Below, one piece after another: positions 48,130 through 60,004 of a stretch of DNA of 64,000 nucleotides (positions are counted from its first letter, which is position 1; each line of letters begins with the position of its first letter). The DNA is from Solanum dulcamara (lineage: Eukaryota > Streptophyta > Magnoliopsida > Solanales > Solanaceae), in NCBI RefSeq assembly GCF_947179165.1, contig NC_077242.1:30668097-30732096 (forward strand). Direction: 5' to 3'. The position numbers and the translations under genes were made by a program. Under the pieces are notes generated by a model. That model had not been told where the DNA came from. It made no database searches and worked only from the letters and a program-made list of their open reading frames with translations.

Positions 48130-48490
48130 CAAGGAAGCAAAAGATGGAGGAGACCCCCGATGTTGTTATTGGTATGTTATCGGTCTTTCATTATGATGTT
48201 TATGTCTTACTTGATCTGGGTGAAATTTTTTCTTTAGTTACTTCTTATATGTCCATGAGATTTGATGTTAGCCCCAAAATATTGTTAGAGCCTTTTGCCA
48301 TATTTACTTCCGTAGGTGAGCCGGTTATGGCTAAAAGAGTTTATAGAAGTTGTCCAATTTTGGTTTTTCATAAAGTTACCACATGTAATGTAGTTGATTT
48401 TGAGATGATTTAGTTTGGTGTTATCATTTGTATGGATTGGTTATATGCATGTTATATTTCTATTGATTGTAGAACCTGAGTGGTTAAGTT
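48130..48490 (+). pseudogene. Element E protease remnant
   Basis: Frame 48144-48413 reads EETPDVVIGMLSV, YVLLDLGEIFSLVTSY, MRFDVSPKILLEPF and VMAKRVYRSCPILVFHKV. The catalytic Asp is kept but Pro-Gly-Ala is Leu-Gly-Glu. Stops follow in the MDWL region. Confidence 0.78.
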
Positions 48491-48539
48491 CTAATTTCTT
48501 AATGAGCCGGTCCTAGAATGCAAGGGTAGAATTTTTATG

Positions 48540-49240
48540 TTCAAAGGTCAATTCATTTCGTTCCTTAAAGCTTGGAGTATTATTTCGAAGGGTTGTATCT
48601 ATCATTTTGTGAGGGTTAGGGATACAAATTCCAAAGTACATACCCTAGAGTCAGTCCCCATTGTTAACAAATTTCCGAATGTGTTTCTCGATGATCTACC
48701 CGGTATTCTTCCCGAAAGGGAGATTGACTTTAGCATAGATCTTCTTCCATATACTTAACCCATTTATATTCCCCCATACCAAATGGATCCGGCTGAATTG
48801 AAGGAGTTAAAGGATCAATTGAAAGACTTGTTAGACAAAGGTATCATTAGACGAAGTATATCCCCATAGGGTGCTCCCGTTTTGTTTGTTAGAAATAAGG
48901 ATGGTTCGCTATGTATATGGATTGACTACCAGAAATTAAACAAAGTAACCATCAAGAATAAATACTCAATTCCGAGGATAGATGATTTATTTGATCAATT
49001 GCAAGGGGAAAGTTATTTCTCTATATTGATCTCCATTTCGGTTATCACCAATTGAGGGTGAGGGAATGTGATATTCCCAAAATGGCATTTCAAACAAGGT
49101 ATGGGAATTATGAGTTCTTGGTTATGTCATTTAGTTTGACCAATGCCTCAAGACATTCATGAACTTGATGAATTGGGTGTTCAAACAATATTTGAACATC
49201 TTTGTAATTGTGTTTATTGATGATACTTTGGTTCTCTCGG
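48540..49240 (+). pseudogene. Element E reverse transcriptase remnant
   Basis: It reads [65 protein letters not shown] and [11 protein letters not shown] frameshift follows at about 49018, and pieces of GYHQLRVRE appear in another frame. The catalytic box near 49205-49230 reads VFIDDTL, with the DD kept and Ile changed to Thr. Confidence 0.8.
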
Positions 49241-49990
49241 AATGAGGAGGAGCATGCAAATCATTTGAGGATTGTATTGCAAACTCTAAGGGACAAACAA
49301 TTATTTGCCAAGTTCAATAAATGTGTGTTTTGGCTAAGGAATGTGGCTTTTCTTGGTCACATTATGTTCGGTGAAGAGAATATGGTAGATCCGAAGAAAA
49401 CCAAGGCGGTGAAGAATTGGCTTACATTGTTGTCCCCTTCAGATATTAAAAGTTTCTTGGGCCTATCCACATACTATAGAACATTTGTGAAAGGGTTATC
49501 ATTGATATCATCACTTTTTACTAGGTTGACTCAAAAAAGGTGAAGTTTAAATGGTCAAAAGCTTATGAGAAGAGTTTCCAAGAGTTCAAAGATCTTCTCA
49601 CTACAACTCTTATTTTGACCTCACCAAAAGAGTCCAATGATTTTGTGGTGTATTTCTATGCTTCAAGGGTTAGTCTTGGTTGTGTTTTGATGCTACATGG
49701 TAAGGTGATAGCCTATGTTTCTAGGAAACATAAGGTGCATGAAAGAAATTATCCAATTCATGACTTGGAGCTAGCAGCGGTTGTGTTTGCTTTGATGATT
49801 TGGAGACACTATCTTTATGGTGTCCATATGGATGTGTTCACCGACCATAAGAGTTTACATATGTGTTTAAGCAAAAAGATTTGAACCTTCATCAAGGGAG
49901 ATGGCTTGAATTGTTGAAGGACTATGATATGACTGTGTTGTACCATCTGAACAAAGATAATATGGTTTTCGATGCACTAAATAGGTTGTA
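49241..49990 (+). pseudogene. Element E RT thumb and RNase H remnant
   Basis: Frames 49208-49543, 49540-49884 and 49863-50180 overlap by a few bases, showing two single-base frameshifts. They hold [40 protein letters not shown]-like [36 protein letters not shown] and FTDHKSLH. The first RNase H catalytic Asp is Tyr (VVYFYAS for VVYCDAS). Confidence 0.82.
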
Positions 49991-50179
49991 TATGAGTAGT
50001 GTTGCATATGTTGAAGATGGTAAGAAAGAATTGTTTAAGGATGTTCATAGATTGGAACATTTAGCTGTGCGTTTGGTTGATTCTAATGATGGAAGTGTTC
50101 TTGTGCACAATGTTTTTAAATTGTCTCTTTTAGCAGATGTCGAGGCCAAGCAAGATACTGATCCGGTGTTGGTTGGGTA

Positions 50180-51090
50180 AAGAAGTTGGTTTCTAAAAAA
50201 GCCATTGAGTCTTTCTCCCAAGGGGCAGATGTTGTAGTCCGTTATCATGGTTGGTTGTGTGTACCTAAGGTTGATGGTTTAAGAGAGTTGATATTGAACG
50301 AGGCCCATAGTTCTCAATATTCGATTAATCCGGGTTCCACCAAGATGTACCATGATTTGAGGGAAATATAGTGGTGGAATGGCATGAGGAAGGACATAGT
50401 AGAATTTTTGTGGCTAAGTGTCCTAATTACGAACAAGTGAAAGTGGAGCATCAAAGACTGGGTGGTCTAGCCCATGATATTGAAATCCCTACTAGAAAGT
50501 GTGAAGATGTGAATATGAACTTTGTAATGGGTTTGGCTCGTATAAAGAAACAATACAACTCTATTTGGGTTATTGTGAATCGAATGACAAAGTCGGCTTA
50601 TTTTCTACCGGTTAAGACTTCTTTCGGTGCTAATATTATGCTAAGTTGTATATTCATGAATTAGTAATGTTCCATGGTGTTACTTTTTCCATTATATTAG
50701 ATCGAGGTACTTAATTCACTTCACACTTTTGGAAGATGTTTTGAAGAGTCTTAGTACAAAGGTTAATTGAAGAACAGTTTTCCATCCTCAAACTGATGGT
50801 CAAGCCGGAAGAACAATCCAAACTTTAGAGGATATGATAAGGGCATGTGTTTTGATTTTAAAGGGAGTTCGGATGAGCATTTTCCACTGATCGAATTTGC
50901 CTACAATAATAGTTATCACTCAAGCATCCTAATGGCTTCTTTTGAATCATTGTATGGGAGAAGATGTAGGTCCCTAGTGGGATGGTTTAAAGTAGGTGAG
51001 ATGGCCTTGATTGGTCAAAATTTGGTAATAGGTGCTATGGTAAAGGTGAGACTCAGAAGAGAGAGGTTGAAAATGGCTTAAAGTAGTCAA
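50180..51090 (+). pseudogene. Element E integrase remnant
   Basis: It reads FSQGADVVVRYHGWLCVPKV, LNEAHSSQYSINPGSTKMYH, AKCPNYEQVKVEHQR and RMTKSAYFLPVKTSFGA. Of the three catalytic residues, the first Asp is Asn (NMNFVMGL for NMDFV), the second survives in a broken frame (LDRGT), and the Glu is Gly ([12 protein letters not shown]). So the active site is lost as well as the frame. Confidence 0.82.
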
Positions 51091-51490
51091 AAATCTTATT
51101 CCGATGTTAGGAGAAGAGACCTTGAATTTAAGGTAGATAGTTGGGTCTATTTGAAGGTTTCACCTATGAAGGGTGTAATAAGTTTTGGTAAGATAGGGAA
51201 GTTGATTCCTAGTTATGTTGTACCTTATGAGTTATATTTGCAATATAAATTAGCTATGGTTCATCTTGTATTTCACGTGTCAATGTTGAGAAAATTTGTG
51301 GGTGTTCCAAACTCCATTGAACCATTGGAGGATGTAAGTGTAGAAGAGAATTTGACTTTTGAGCAGGTTCCGGTGGAAATCTTAGACCGACAGGTAAAGA
51401 AGTTAAGAAACAAACAAATTGTGTCCGTAAAAGTATTGTAGAGAAATCAAAAAGTAGAAAGTGCTACTTGGGAAGCGGAGGAGATATGAT
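51091..51490 (+). pseudogene. Element E integrase C-terminus and chromodomain
   Basis: Frame 51151-51441 reads SPMKGVISFGKIGKLIPSYV, AMVHLVFHVSMLRKFVGV, VEENLTFEQVPVEILDRQV and LRNKQIVSVKVL. After a stop (Trp to tag) it goes on to RNQKVESATWEAEE. This is a clear chromodomain tail. A short deletion removes residues between VPYE and the AMVH region. Confidence 0.85.
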
Positions 51491-51776
51491 GAAACGATAC
51501 ACGTACCTCTTTTCCTCTACTCAAACCTAAACTAGTAAGTTTTTCTTATTCAAGTTATTGAATTCTTACGTATTATGTTCCTCCTATATCATTCATACGC
51601 ATGCATGTTCATGAAAGTTAATTTTTAAGTCATGATTTATGTTAAGTTTGAAATTTTCATGTCCTATGCATTTTAAGGTGTCATCATGTTCATGTTGGGT
51701 TGCTAGTCCTCTTTCTATGTGTCTCCTACTCTAGTTGAACTTCATTTGTGGGTGAATGTTCCCAATGGAGAGATAT
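51491..51776 (+). other. Element E 3' untranslated region and polypurine tract
   Basis: Non-coding sequence ends in tgggtgaatgtt and the purine tract cccaatggagagatat (51761-51776), immediately before the LTR start TGTAAGAGG. Confidence 0.78.
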
Positions 51777-52537
51777 TGTAAGAGGCCCATAAGTTGGAAA
51801 GTTGGAACTAAAATGAAATTACTCAAAATGTTGATTGGACTCAATATTACGACTCACCCTAGGACTCATAGAGACGAGTCATAGAGGGATTCTTGGCACT
51901 TGCCTAGAACTATTCTCAGGAGGAGTCCTACGACTTAACAGGATGAGTCGTCGTTCTATTGACGAGCGATAAGCATGAATCATTTTAAAAGATCAAAGAC
52001 CTTCATTTTCAGGTTTTCATAAACCTTCAGGATGAGTCATATTTATGACTTGTAGTCCATTGGAAAAGTCGTAGAGACGATTCATAAGTGAAGGTTCAGA
52101 GACCGTAGAGTCTGTAGGTTTCAAAACCTACAAGACAAATGCACATTATGATTTGTATTCATGAAGACGAGTCATAAAAACTACTCGTATGCAAACTTCA
52201 GAGACTTGAATTCAAACCCTTTTCTTAGACCTACAGGATGGGTCATCTTGATGACTCGTTATGTCTTCTACGATTCATCGAAACCAAGTCGTAGGGTCAA
52301 ATTTGAGTTTAATAAGGGGTATTTTTGTCATTTCCCAAGTTTGGTTGACTAAACCTAGAAATAATTATGGCTAATTTCAAGCCTATAACTACCCATTCCT
52401 TGAAATTTCTCTCTTTCTAAAATATTTCATCTAAATTCTCCTAAGGCAAGAACTCAATTCTTTCAAGGTTTCTCTCTAGTCTCCACGCTAGGGTTTCAGA
52501 TTTCACCAAGGTTTCTTCTTAAATTCTAAGTGAATTC

Positions 52538-54614
52538 TATCATGATGCAACCTAGGTCCTAGTCATAATACGATGATCGAAACCCCGAAGAGATCCAACC
52601 AAGACTTTTGTACATATCATAAGCATACATAAGGTAAATTAAAAGCGAAAACATTATAAGAGAGTCTAAACCATGAATAGAAATTGAAGAATGTCATATG
52701 ATAACATAGACTCAAAATATTCGTCCAACTAGATGCCTCTACTCATGTATATGGCGGGAGATAAGACATGTACCTAGCTCACCCATAACAAAAGTATTTG
52801 AAATAATAACCAACTCGATGATTAGTCCTTGATAGATGAGGATTCAAAAAGCACTTCAGGATAGAAAGCTTACTAGCCACATAAATGAGTATGATCTTCA
52901 ACCTCAACCCCTATATTATAAGACAATATAGGCAAAAAGTATGCATTATTATGTTGGAAAATATGAGGGTGTGATATGCAATCTAAATCATGGAATGCAA
53001 TGGTCAAGTAAATCACATGGTAAGATGGAATAAGTAAAGTCATGAGAAAATCATATTGACCAAAGCATTTAAAAGCATAAATTCAAAATCATAATATACT
53101 TAAGAGATCATACATATGTGGGCTAAGAACCATAACCGATAATAAGACCATGCGAGCTATAACATGGAATCCCAATGTTGCCCCTACATCGGAGGAAAGG
53201 GGGAGACTACTTGCTAAGGTAGACTCCTACATGCCTAAGTGGATACACTAAGATGTTATGTGAACCGGGTACTCACCCCTAGTTCTTAGACTCAGGTATC
53301 ACCTCCATGCTTTGATATTTTGGGTACTCACCTCTTAGAAATTTGGGTATTCGCCTCTAATCCTTTTGTTCCTACGGTGGCATGTAGTTCAAGAGACACG
53401 AGGTTTCTACTAGGGCTTTTTGTAGGGACCCCACCTCAAGTCCCCTCGGTGCTAAGTCAAATCCATATATATATATATATATCATAGAAATCATAATTGA
53501 GATATATCATAGTCATGATCATAGATTTAAAATCATAGAGTAGCTCATTTCCATAACATACTTGTAATGTGAGAATTGTCCTTTGATCATTACAATCATA
53601 TTTGCATAATTCATATCATTAGGCCTTAGGTAACCACATAGGGCCCTAAGTCACCTTACTTCATAACTTGCATGAAATTCATACCTTGAACTTAGAGTAA
53701 AACTCAATTGCATAATCAATTGACTTTGCAAATCATCTAATTCACTTGAAAACATGCATGATCATAAAATTTATATCAGCCCATACATAATTCATATGGA
53801 TAATATCCTTTGGAAATATAATTAAAAATACTCATAATTTACATCATTAACCCTAGATATAAAAATAGGAGAATTCATCGGAAAACTCTTCAATTTAATA
53901 TAATAACCATCAATTTATATCAAAATAGATTCATGATCATACATTGAATCATAATTCTTGCAATAGAAATACAAATCATAAAACCCCTAAAATACCATAC
54001 TTTAATTTGATAGAAAATCTTGAGGATTTTGATTGGGCTTCATGGATGAAATGATCCATTAATCAATACCCACATACCTTAAGTGAGAACACCAATTATT
54101 TTGGAAGAACTTGAGAGTTTTGATGGAGATCTTGAATGAATTTCTTGAAGTCTTCAATGGAGTCCTTGAGAGTCTTTTGTATAGAGAAAAATATTTGAAT
54201 AGGTGAATTATAGAAGAATGAACAGAATTAGAGGTTTAGGTTAATTAATAGAGTTGAATTAGGTCCTAAAAATATTTAGGTTCATTATCTAACAATTTGG
54301 GAAAAGTCTAAATCGCTCTTACTAAAAACTAATTTCGTCCATGAAAAATCATCGATAGGTCCGCGATGCGGAGGCGAGAAAGTCCACGATGCTGACTTGT
54401 TGCGGACCATAATGGTTCGCGCTGTTCCTTGAAAAATCTATCTTTCGATCTACGGGTCCTAAAACTCCACGGAGACTATTTTCCTGCAGTTTTGACCCCC
54501 TGATTGATATTTCAAACTCGAATTTTCCAAAAAGATTAAGGATGATGCATTACTTAAGCAGCCTATTCCCAAGGCATTCTTAAGGCATTTTTGAGCATTT
54601 TGAGGGGTGTTACA
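52538..54614 (-). mobile_element. Minus-strand solo LTR S3 in the E 3' LTR
   Basis: The right end ggggtgttaca is the reverse of TGTAACACCCC. The left end tatcatgatgcaaccta is a decayed form of tgtcacgacccgaccta. A perfect target duplication AATTC lies at 52533-52537 and 54615-54619. The body follows the S2/F family in reverse. It is 2077 bp with no coding content. Confidence 0.87.
53465..53482. repeat. (AT)9 microsatellite
   Basis: Eighteen bases of alternating AT lie within S3. Confidence 0.9.
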
Positions 54615-55469
54615 AATTCAATCAAGGTATGTGGGGATTGATCCATGGGTTCCTTTCACCCATGGAGTCCTAAAGTTTTCTCCAAGATTTCTTCAATTTC
54701 TAATGTACGAACCCTAGTTTTGATAAATTGCATTGGGTTATTTCAATTTCATTTTGAATTATTATCAATGATTATTCTAGGCATGATTCTACATGAATTG
54801 CATGATTTTAAGTTGAATTATGAACGTCCATGCATAAATCTATTTCCAAGTTATTATTATGAAGTAAAATATGATTTTATGAGTTGATTATGAGTTCAGT
54901 GATTTTCAAAAAAAGTTTCATGATTTAAAGTTGAGATTATAATTTAATGATGAAGTTATGACGATGATCAATTATGATCAAAGATAGTTATTATGGTGTG
55001 ATAACTGTAATTCTCACACAATCATATTTAAAGATGGTGATAAGGACAATTCTCACCGAAATTATGGATTTCTATGAATCACTAAATTTAATAAGCCTGT
55101 CCTACTATATTTTTGTAAAGGTGGATTGATAGATAGTTACTATCTTTCCCTAATATATTATGATCATATTTTATTGAATTAGTCAGCATATTGACTAAGC
55201 ACCGAGTGGACTTCTAGGTGAGGTTCGGTCTAATAACACAGTTAGTTAACCAAGGGAATCCTAGTAGGACCCTAAACTCCCAAACTATGTTGCCCATGTC
55301 GGATTGCCTTCATGGCCTAGCTAGTGGATCCACATATAGCTAAATTGAGTTGAGTTGAGTTGAGTACCATAAAGGATTATAACCTAGCAAGGTTTCCTCC
55401 CCTTTTTGATTTGTGGATCATCAGATTCTATGTTATAGCTCACATGGTCTTAAGTTATCGGTTACAGGT

Positions 55470-57602
55470 TGTAACATTCCTCAAAATGCTCATAAGTTCC
55501 TTAAGAACGCCTTGGAAATAGGTCACTAGTGTAATGCATTATCCTTAAGCTTGTTGGCAAATCCAAATACGGAATGTCGATCAGAGGGGTCAAAACTTGC
55601 GGGAAAATGGTCTCGCTGGATTTTTAGGACTTGTCTACCAAAAGATGAATTTTGTCAAAAATTTCACAAAATAGTGAGGTGTGCGTCAGCTTCGTGTCTC
55701 CCACTTGTTCCCATTCAGTGTAACTTTTCTGCGAGTCAAAATCAGGCCAAAATCTGATTCGCTAAAAATTGGCCTATCCAGGAGTAGCTCCTTGTCGCGG
55801 ACCTGGGCAAGAAATTTTTTACGAATTCAGTTTTTAAATAAGGTAACTTTAGACTTTTCCCTAATTATTCGTTAATGAACAGGGACATTTTTAGTGATTA
55901 AATCTACTCTATAAACTACCCTAAACCCTTAATTCTACTCATTCTTCTACAATTCACCTACTCCAATATTTCTCTCTCTACAAGAGCTCTTAAGGAATCC
56001 ATTGAAAACTTCAAAGAAATTCACTCAAGCTCTCCATCAAAACTCTCCAATTCTTCCAAATTCCTTGGTCTTCTTACTCAAGGTATGTGAGTATTTATTC
56101 ATGGACTCTTTCGTCCATGAAGCCCAATCAATTTCTTTTGTTTTCTATTAAATTTAAGTATGGGATATTATGGGTTTATGATCTCTATTTTAATTGCATG
56201 AATTATAATTCAAATTATGATTATGAGTCTATTTTTATATAAATTGATGGTTATTGCAATGAATTGAAGAGTTTTTCCATGAATTTTCCTATATTGATCT
56301 TTAGGTTTCATGTTATGAATTATGGGTATTTTCAATTATACTTCCAAATGATATTATCTGTAGAAATTATGTATGGGCTGATAGAAAGTATATGATCATG
56401 CATTTTTTCAAGTAAATTTCATGATTTTCAAGTCAATTGATCATGCATTCATGTTTTGCCCTAATTTCCAAGTATGAATTATGATTATGTATTTCAATTA
56501 TGATCATACACTATAAGATGTTTCAAATTATGATTTTCAAGCAAATTATAAAAATGTGACTTAGGGCCCAATGTGGTTCCTCAAGGTCGAATGATATGAA
56601 ATATGTATGTATGATTTGTAATATGGAAGGACAATACCCGCATTGCACTTATGTTAAGAAAATGACTTATTCTATGATTTCAAACCTATTTCATGGGATT
56701 TGACTTAGCTCTGAATATGAACATGAGGTAGGGGCTCAAAATATGGAGACCTTATATAAAGTCTCTTATCCCATTACTATGTGCCACCGTAGGATTGCCC
56801 TTTTTGGCCTAGCTACTGGCTCCACATATAGCATACATTATGACCCGCCTAGAGGGGTAGAGTCTACCTTAGAAAGTATATTCCTCTTCTTCTTCATTGT
56901 ATGGGGAGACAACAGAGATTTCATTTTATAGTTCGCATGGTATTATTATCGGTTGTACTTCCTATCCCACATATGAAATATCCTTTTTATGTTTTAAATG
57001 ACTAATCCTATCATGGTTTTTATGCATTGATCCTTCTTATGACTGCTTATAATTTTTACTAATTCTCCTATCACGATACTTAAAATGGTCATTTGCACAA
57101 ACATGATTTTTTATGCATTGCATTGCCTACATACTTAGTACATTCAAGCGTACTAACGAATACGTTTTACCTATATTATATCACAATGTAGTGTCGGATG
57201 CTTCATCCTCTTGCCGTGGCTAATTGATGTTCTATTGAATATTAGTGTGGTGAGTTCTCACGCTGCGATAGAAATCTGAGTCATTCTTTTCTTTATTATT
57301 GTTTTACACTATGGTGATGTTTAAAGACTACTCTATATGGTATTATTACTTTATTTGAGGGTGATATAGGGGCATGTCCTAGTCTACACGTAGGTTGTCA
57401 TGTAGAGGCATGTGGGCATATTGTGTAAGGAGTCTATGTTTTCTTGATTATCTCTAGCTATGCTTTATTTTCTTGTACTTTTATGAGTTTCCGCTTATTG
57501 TTTACATTATATATTCTTATGATATGCTAAGAGGCTTGGTTGAGGTTTCTTTGGGAATCCTAATCACCGTGTCACATCTAGGCCCTAATTTAGGTCGTGA
57601 CA
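55470..57602 (+). repeat. Element F 5' LTR (2133 bp)
   Basis: It runs TGTAACATTCCTC to aggtcgtgaca and is related to S2 and S3. The first conserved hairpin is present (TTAGTAC...GTACTAA, 57135-57156); the second is only partly kept. Confidence 0.86.
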
Positions 57603-57607
57603 GAACT

Positions 57608-57620
57608 TGGTATCAGAGCA
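57608..57620 (+). other. Primer binding site of element F (perfect)
   Basis: TGGTATCAGAGCA exactly matches the complement of the initiator-Met tRNA 3' end and lies five bases after the LTR. It is the reference for reading the decayed sites in A, B, E, L and G. Confidence 0.93.
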
Positions 57621-57818
57621 CATGGTTCAAGCATCCTAGGATGTCCAACAATCCGCATCAAGTAGAGTTTATAAATAGGTGTGAAGAACACATATTTATG
57701 AATAGAAGGCTATGAGACATTTTAGGAATTCTAACTTCTTTAATGATCTATGTCATGCGGTATAGTGTATTCTAAGACTTTCTTTCCTTGACGATTGTTC
57801 TTTGTGATTTTCAGAAAA

Positions 57819-58818
57819 ATAGCCTTAAGAAGAACATCGTTGCCAAGGGGAAGCAATGCTAATGAAGCCTAAGATCCCTCATCTCCTCGAGATAATGGTC
57901 CTCTATCGGACCAACTAACTTATGTAGAGTTTTGAACCACTATTACTATGCTAGCCAAAGTGGTGATCAACTAAGGGATTGTGGCTTTTTCTAATGTTCC
58001 TACTCTACCCTAGAGAGTGAGGGATTTTGCACGAATGAACCTTCTAGAGTTTTATGGCTCAAATATTGATGATGATCCTCAAGAATTCATAGATGAGATC
58101 TATAAGATAGTGAGTATCATGGGGGTAACTTCGAAAGAGAAAATGGAGTTGGCGGCTTACCAACTTAAGGGTGTTGCTCAAGTTTGGTGCACTCAATGGA
58201 GAGGGTGGATGAAGGTCCTATTGAATGGGAAGCTTTCAAACTTGCTTTCCTTGATTTGTTTTTCCCTCTTGAGCTAAAAGAGTCTAAAGTGTTGGAGTTC
58301 ATAATTATTCGACAAGGCACTATGGGAATAAGGGAATATGCACTTAAGTTTACTAATCTATCCAAGTATGCTACTTCATTAGTTGTCAATCTATGTGCCC
58401 TAATGAGTAAATTCATATCGGGGGTGTCCATCTTGGTTGCTAAGGAATGTCGTACCACTATGATTGTTAAAGAGATAGACATATCTCGGATCATGACTTT
58501 TTCTGAACAAATTGATGAAGAAAAACTCAAGGAGATATGGATGAGGGATTCTAAGAGGACTCGACATAAAGATGTGTTCTCCAATACTAGGAACGGTGGT
58601 AGTAGTGGTCTCTCTCAACAAGCCCAACATTCGAGGAAGAAGTTTGCTAAGGATAATGTGCATACCCTAAATCTCAAGGAGGAGGAGGTGTGAATGTTGG
58701 TAGCCCTTATTTTCCTTAGTGTGTAAAGTGTGGGAAGAATCATGAAGGTAAGTGCTTGATGGGGATGGGTGCTTGTTATGGATGTGGTAAGATGGGCCAT
58801 AAGCAATCCGAGTTCTAA
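57819..58818 (+). pseudogene. gag: Element F gag remnant
   Basis: The expected start codon at 57819 is ATA instead of ATG, followed by ALRRTSLPRGSNANEA. Frame 58017-58277 (DFARMNLLEFYGSNIDDD, DEIYKIVSIMGVTSKEK) and frame 58184-58693 (IEWEAFKLAFLDLFFPLE, IREYALKFTNLSKYA, RIMTFSEQIDEEKLKE) overlap, so a single frameshift near 58180 separates them. The zinc-knuckle region (58720-58815) reads CVKCGKNHEGKC and CYGCGKMGHKQSEF. The last cysteine of the second knuckle is missing. Confidence 0.86.
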
Positions 58819-58921
58819 CAAGGGTGAAGTAGGTCATTCTCAAAAAGGCCCAGTGCAATAAGGCGCCCAAGCTCAATGTAAGAGTTGTCAATGCAACAAC
58901 CTATTCTATGCTCTTCATGCT

Positions 58922-59400
58922 AGGAAAGATGTGAATGAGATTCCCGATGTAGGCATAGGTATGTTACGGGTCTTTAAGTTTGATGTTTATGCATTGCTTG
59001 ATCCGAGTGTCGATTTATCTTTTGTTACTCCTTACAATGCTATGAGATTTGATGTGTGCCCCAAAGTGTTGTTAGAGTCTTTTTCATTTTATACTCCCTT
59101 TGGTGATTCGGTATTAGCCAAGAAATCCTATAGAAATTATCCCCTGTCACTCTTGCACAAAGTTATTTCATGTGATCTTGTTGAACTTGACATGACTGAT
59201 TTTGACATCATTCTTGGTATGGATTGGTTACATGCCTCCTATGCATCTATATGTTGTAGGAACTCTGTGTTTAAGTTTTGTTTTCCTAATGAGCCTATTC
59301 TTGAATAGAAGGGTAATGATTCTGTGGTCGAGGGTCGATTCAATTCATATCTTAAGACCTGGAAAATGATTTCCAAAGGGTGCATTTATCATATCGTGTG
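58922..59400 (+). pseudogene. Element F protease
   Basis: Frame 58931-59308 is open for 125 codons: VNEIPDVGIGMLRV, YALLDPSVDLSFVTPY (catalytic Asp-Pro kept, Gly-Ala changed to Ser-Val), MRFDVCPKVLLESF and LDMTDFDIILGMDWLHASYA. A Trp-to-stop change (tag for tgg) ends the frame at 59306. Confidence 0.85.
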
Positions 59401-60004
59401 AGTTAGAGATGTTGACTCCAAAACTCCTACTCTTGAGTCAGTCCCTATACTTAATGAGTTTTTCAATGTGTTTCCTGATGATTTGCCTGGTATTCCTCCC
59501 GAACAGGAAATTGACTTTGGCATAGATCTCCTTCCCGATACACAACCTATTTCTATTCGCCTTTACCATATGTCTTCAGTTGAACTTAAGGAGTTGAAAG
59601 AGAAATTGAAGGATTTGTTGGATAAGGGTTTCATAAGGCCAAGTATTTCACCATAGGGTACTCCTGTGTTGTTTGTTAGGAATAAAAATGGGTCACTCCG
59701 AATGTGTATAGACAACCGACAATTGAACAAGGTTACTATGAAGAACAAATATCCAATTCAGAGGATAGATGACTTGTTTGATCAATTACAAGGAGAAAGT
59801 TACTTTTCCAAGATTGATCTCCATTCTGATTATCATCAATTGACAATAAGGGAGTGTGATATTCCCAAAATGTTATTTTAGACAAGATATGTTCATTTTT
59901 AATTTTTAGTAATGTCATTTGGTTTGAAAAATTCTCCCGCTATATTCATCGATTTGATGAATCATATTTTTAAGCCATACTTGGACATTTTTGTTGTGGT
60001 GTCC
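59401..60004 (+). pseudogene. Element F reverse transcriptase, N-terminal two-thirds
   Basis: It reads [113 protein letters not shown] and YLDIFVVV. Element G is inserted at 60005, where FIDD would follow. Only a few stops (for example Trp to stop after PSISP) interrupt it. Confidence 0.87.

Larger units (their letters stand above)
44657..55469 (+). mobile_element. Element E: Ty3/gypsy chromovirus, 3' LTR split by S3 and F
   Basis: All parts are in order: 5' LTR 44657-46833, primer site, gag, protease, RT, RNase H, integrase, chromodomain, polypurine tract at 51761 and 3' LTR from 51777. The 3' LTR is interrupted at 52538 by S3 and at 55470 by element F, and must continue beyond the window. 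The coding part has many stops and lost catalytic residues. Confidence 0.85.
51777..55469 (+). repeat. Element E 3' LTR, split by solo LTR S3 and cut by F
   Basis: Bases 51777-52537 and 54620-55469 align consecutively with the 5' LTR 44657 onward. The gap between them is S3. At 55470 element F begins, so the last part of this LTR lies beyond the window. The flank at F is caggt (55465-55469). Confidence 0.82.
55470..60004 (+). mobile_element. Element F: least decayed chromovirus, cut by G
   Basis: It has a 5' LTR (55470-57602), a perfect primer site, gag, protease and RT up to the residue before the catalytic box, where element G is inserted. It has fewer stops than A, B or E. The rest of the element lies beyond the window. 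Confidence 0.87.

Noticed and set aside
57608..57620. Part of a tRNA gene
   Set aside because: The match covers only the 3' complement of initiator tRNA and lies just after an LTR, so it is a primer binding site.
46985..60004. An integrated plant pararetrovirus (caulimovirid), because of the RT sequences
   Set aside because: LTRs, 5-base target duplications, the order RT - RNase H - integrase and the chromodomain all identify Ty3/gypsy chromoviruses; no movement protein or virus-type coat protein was seen.
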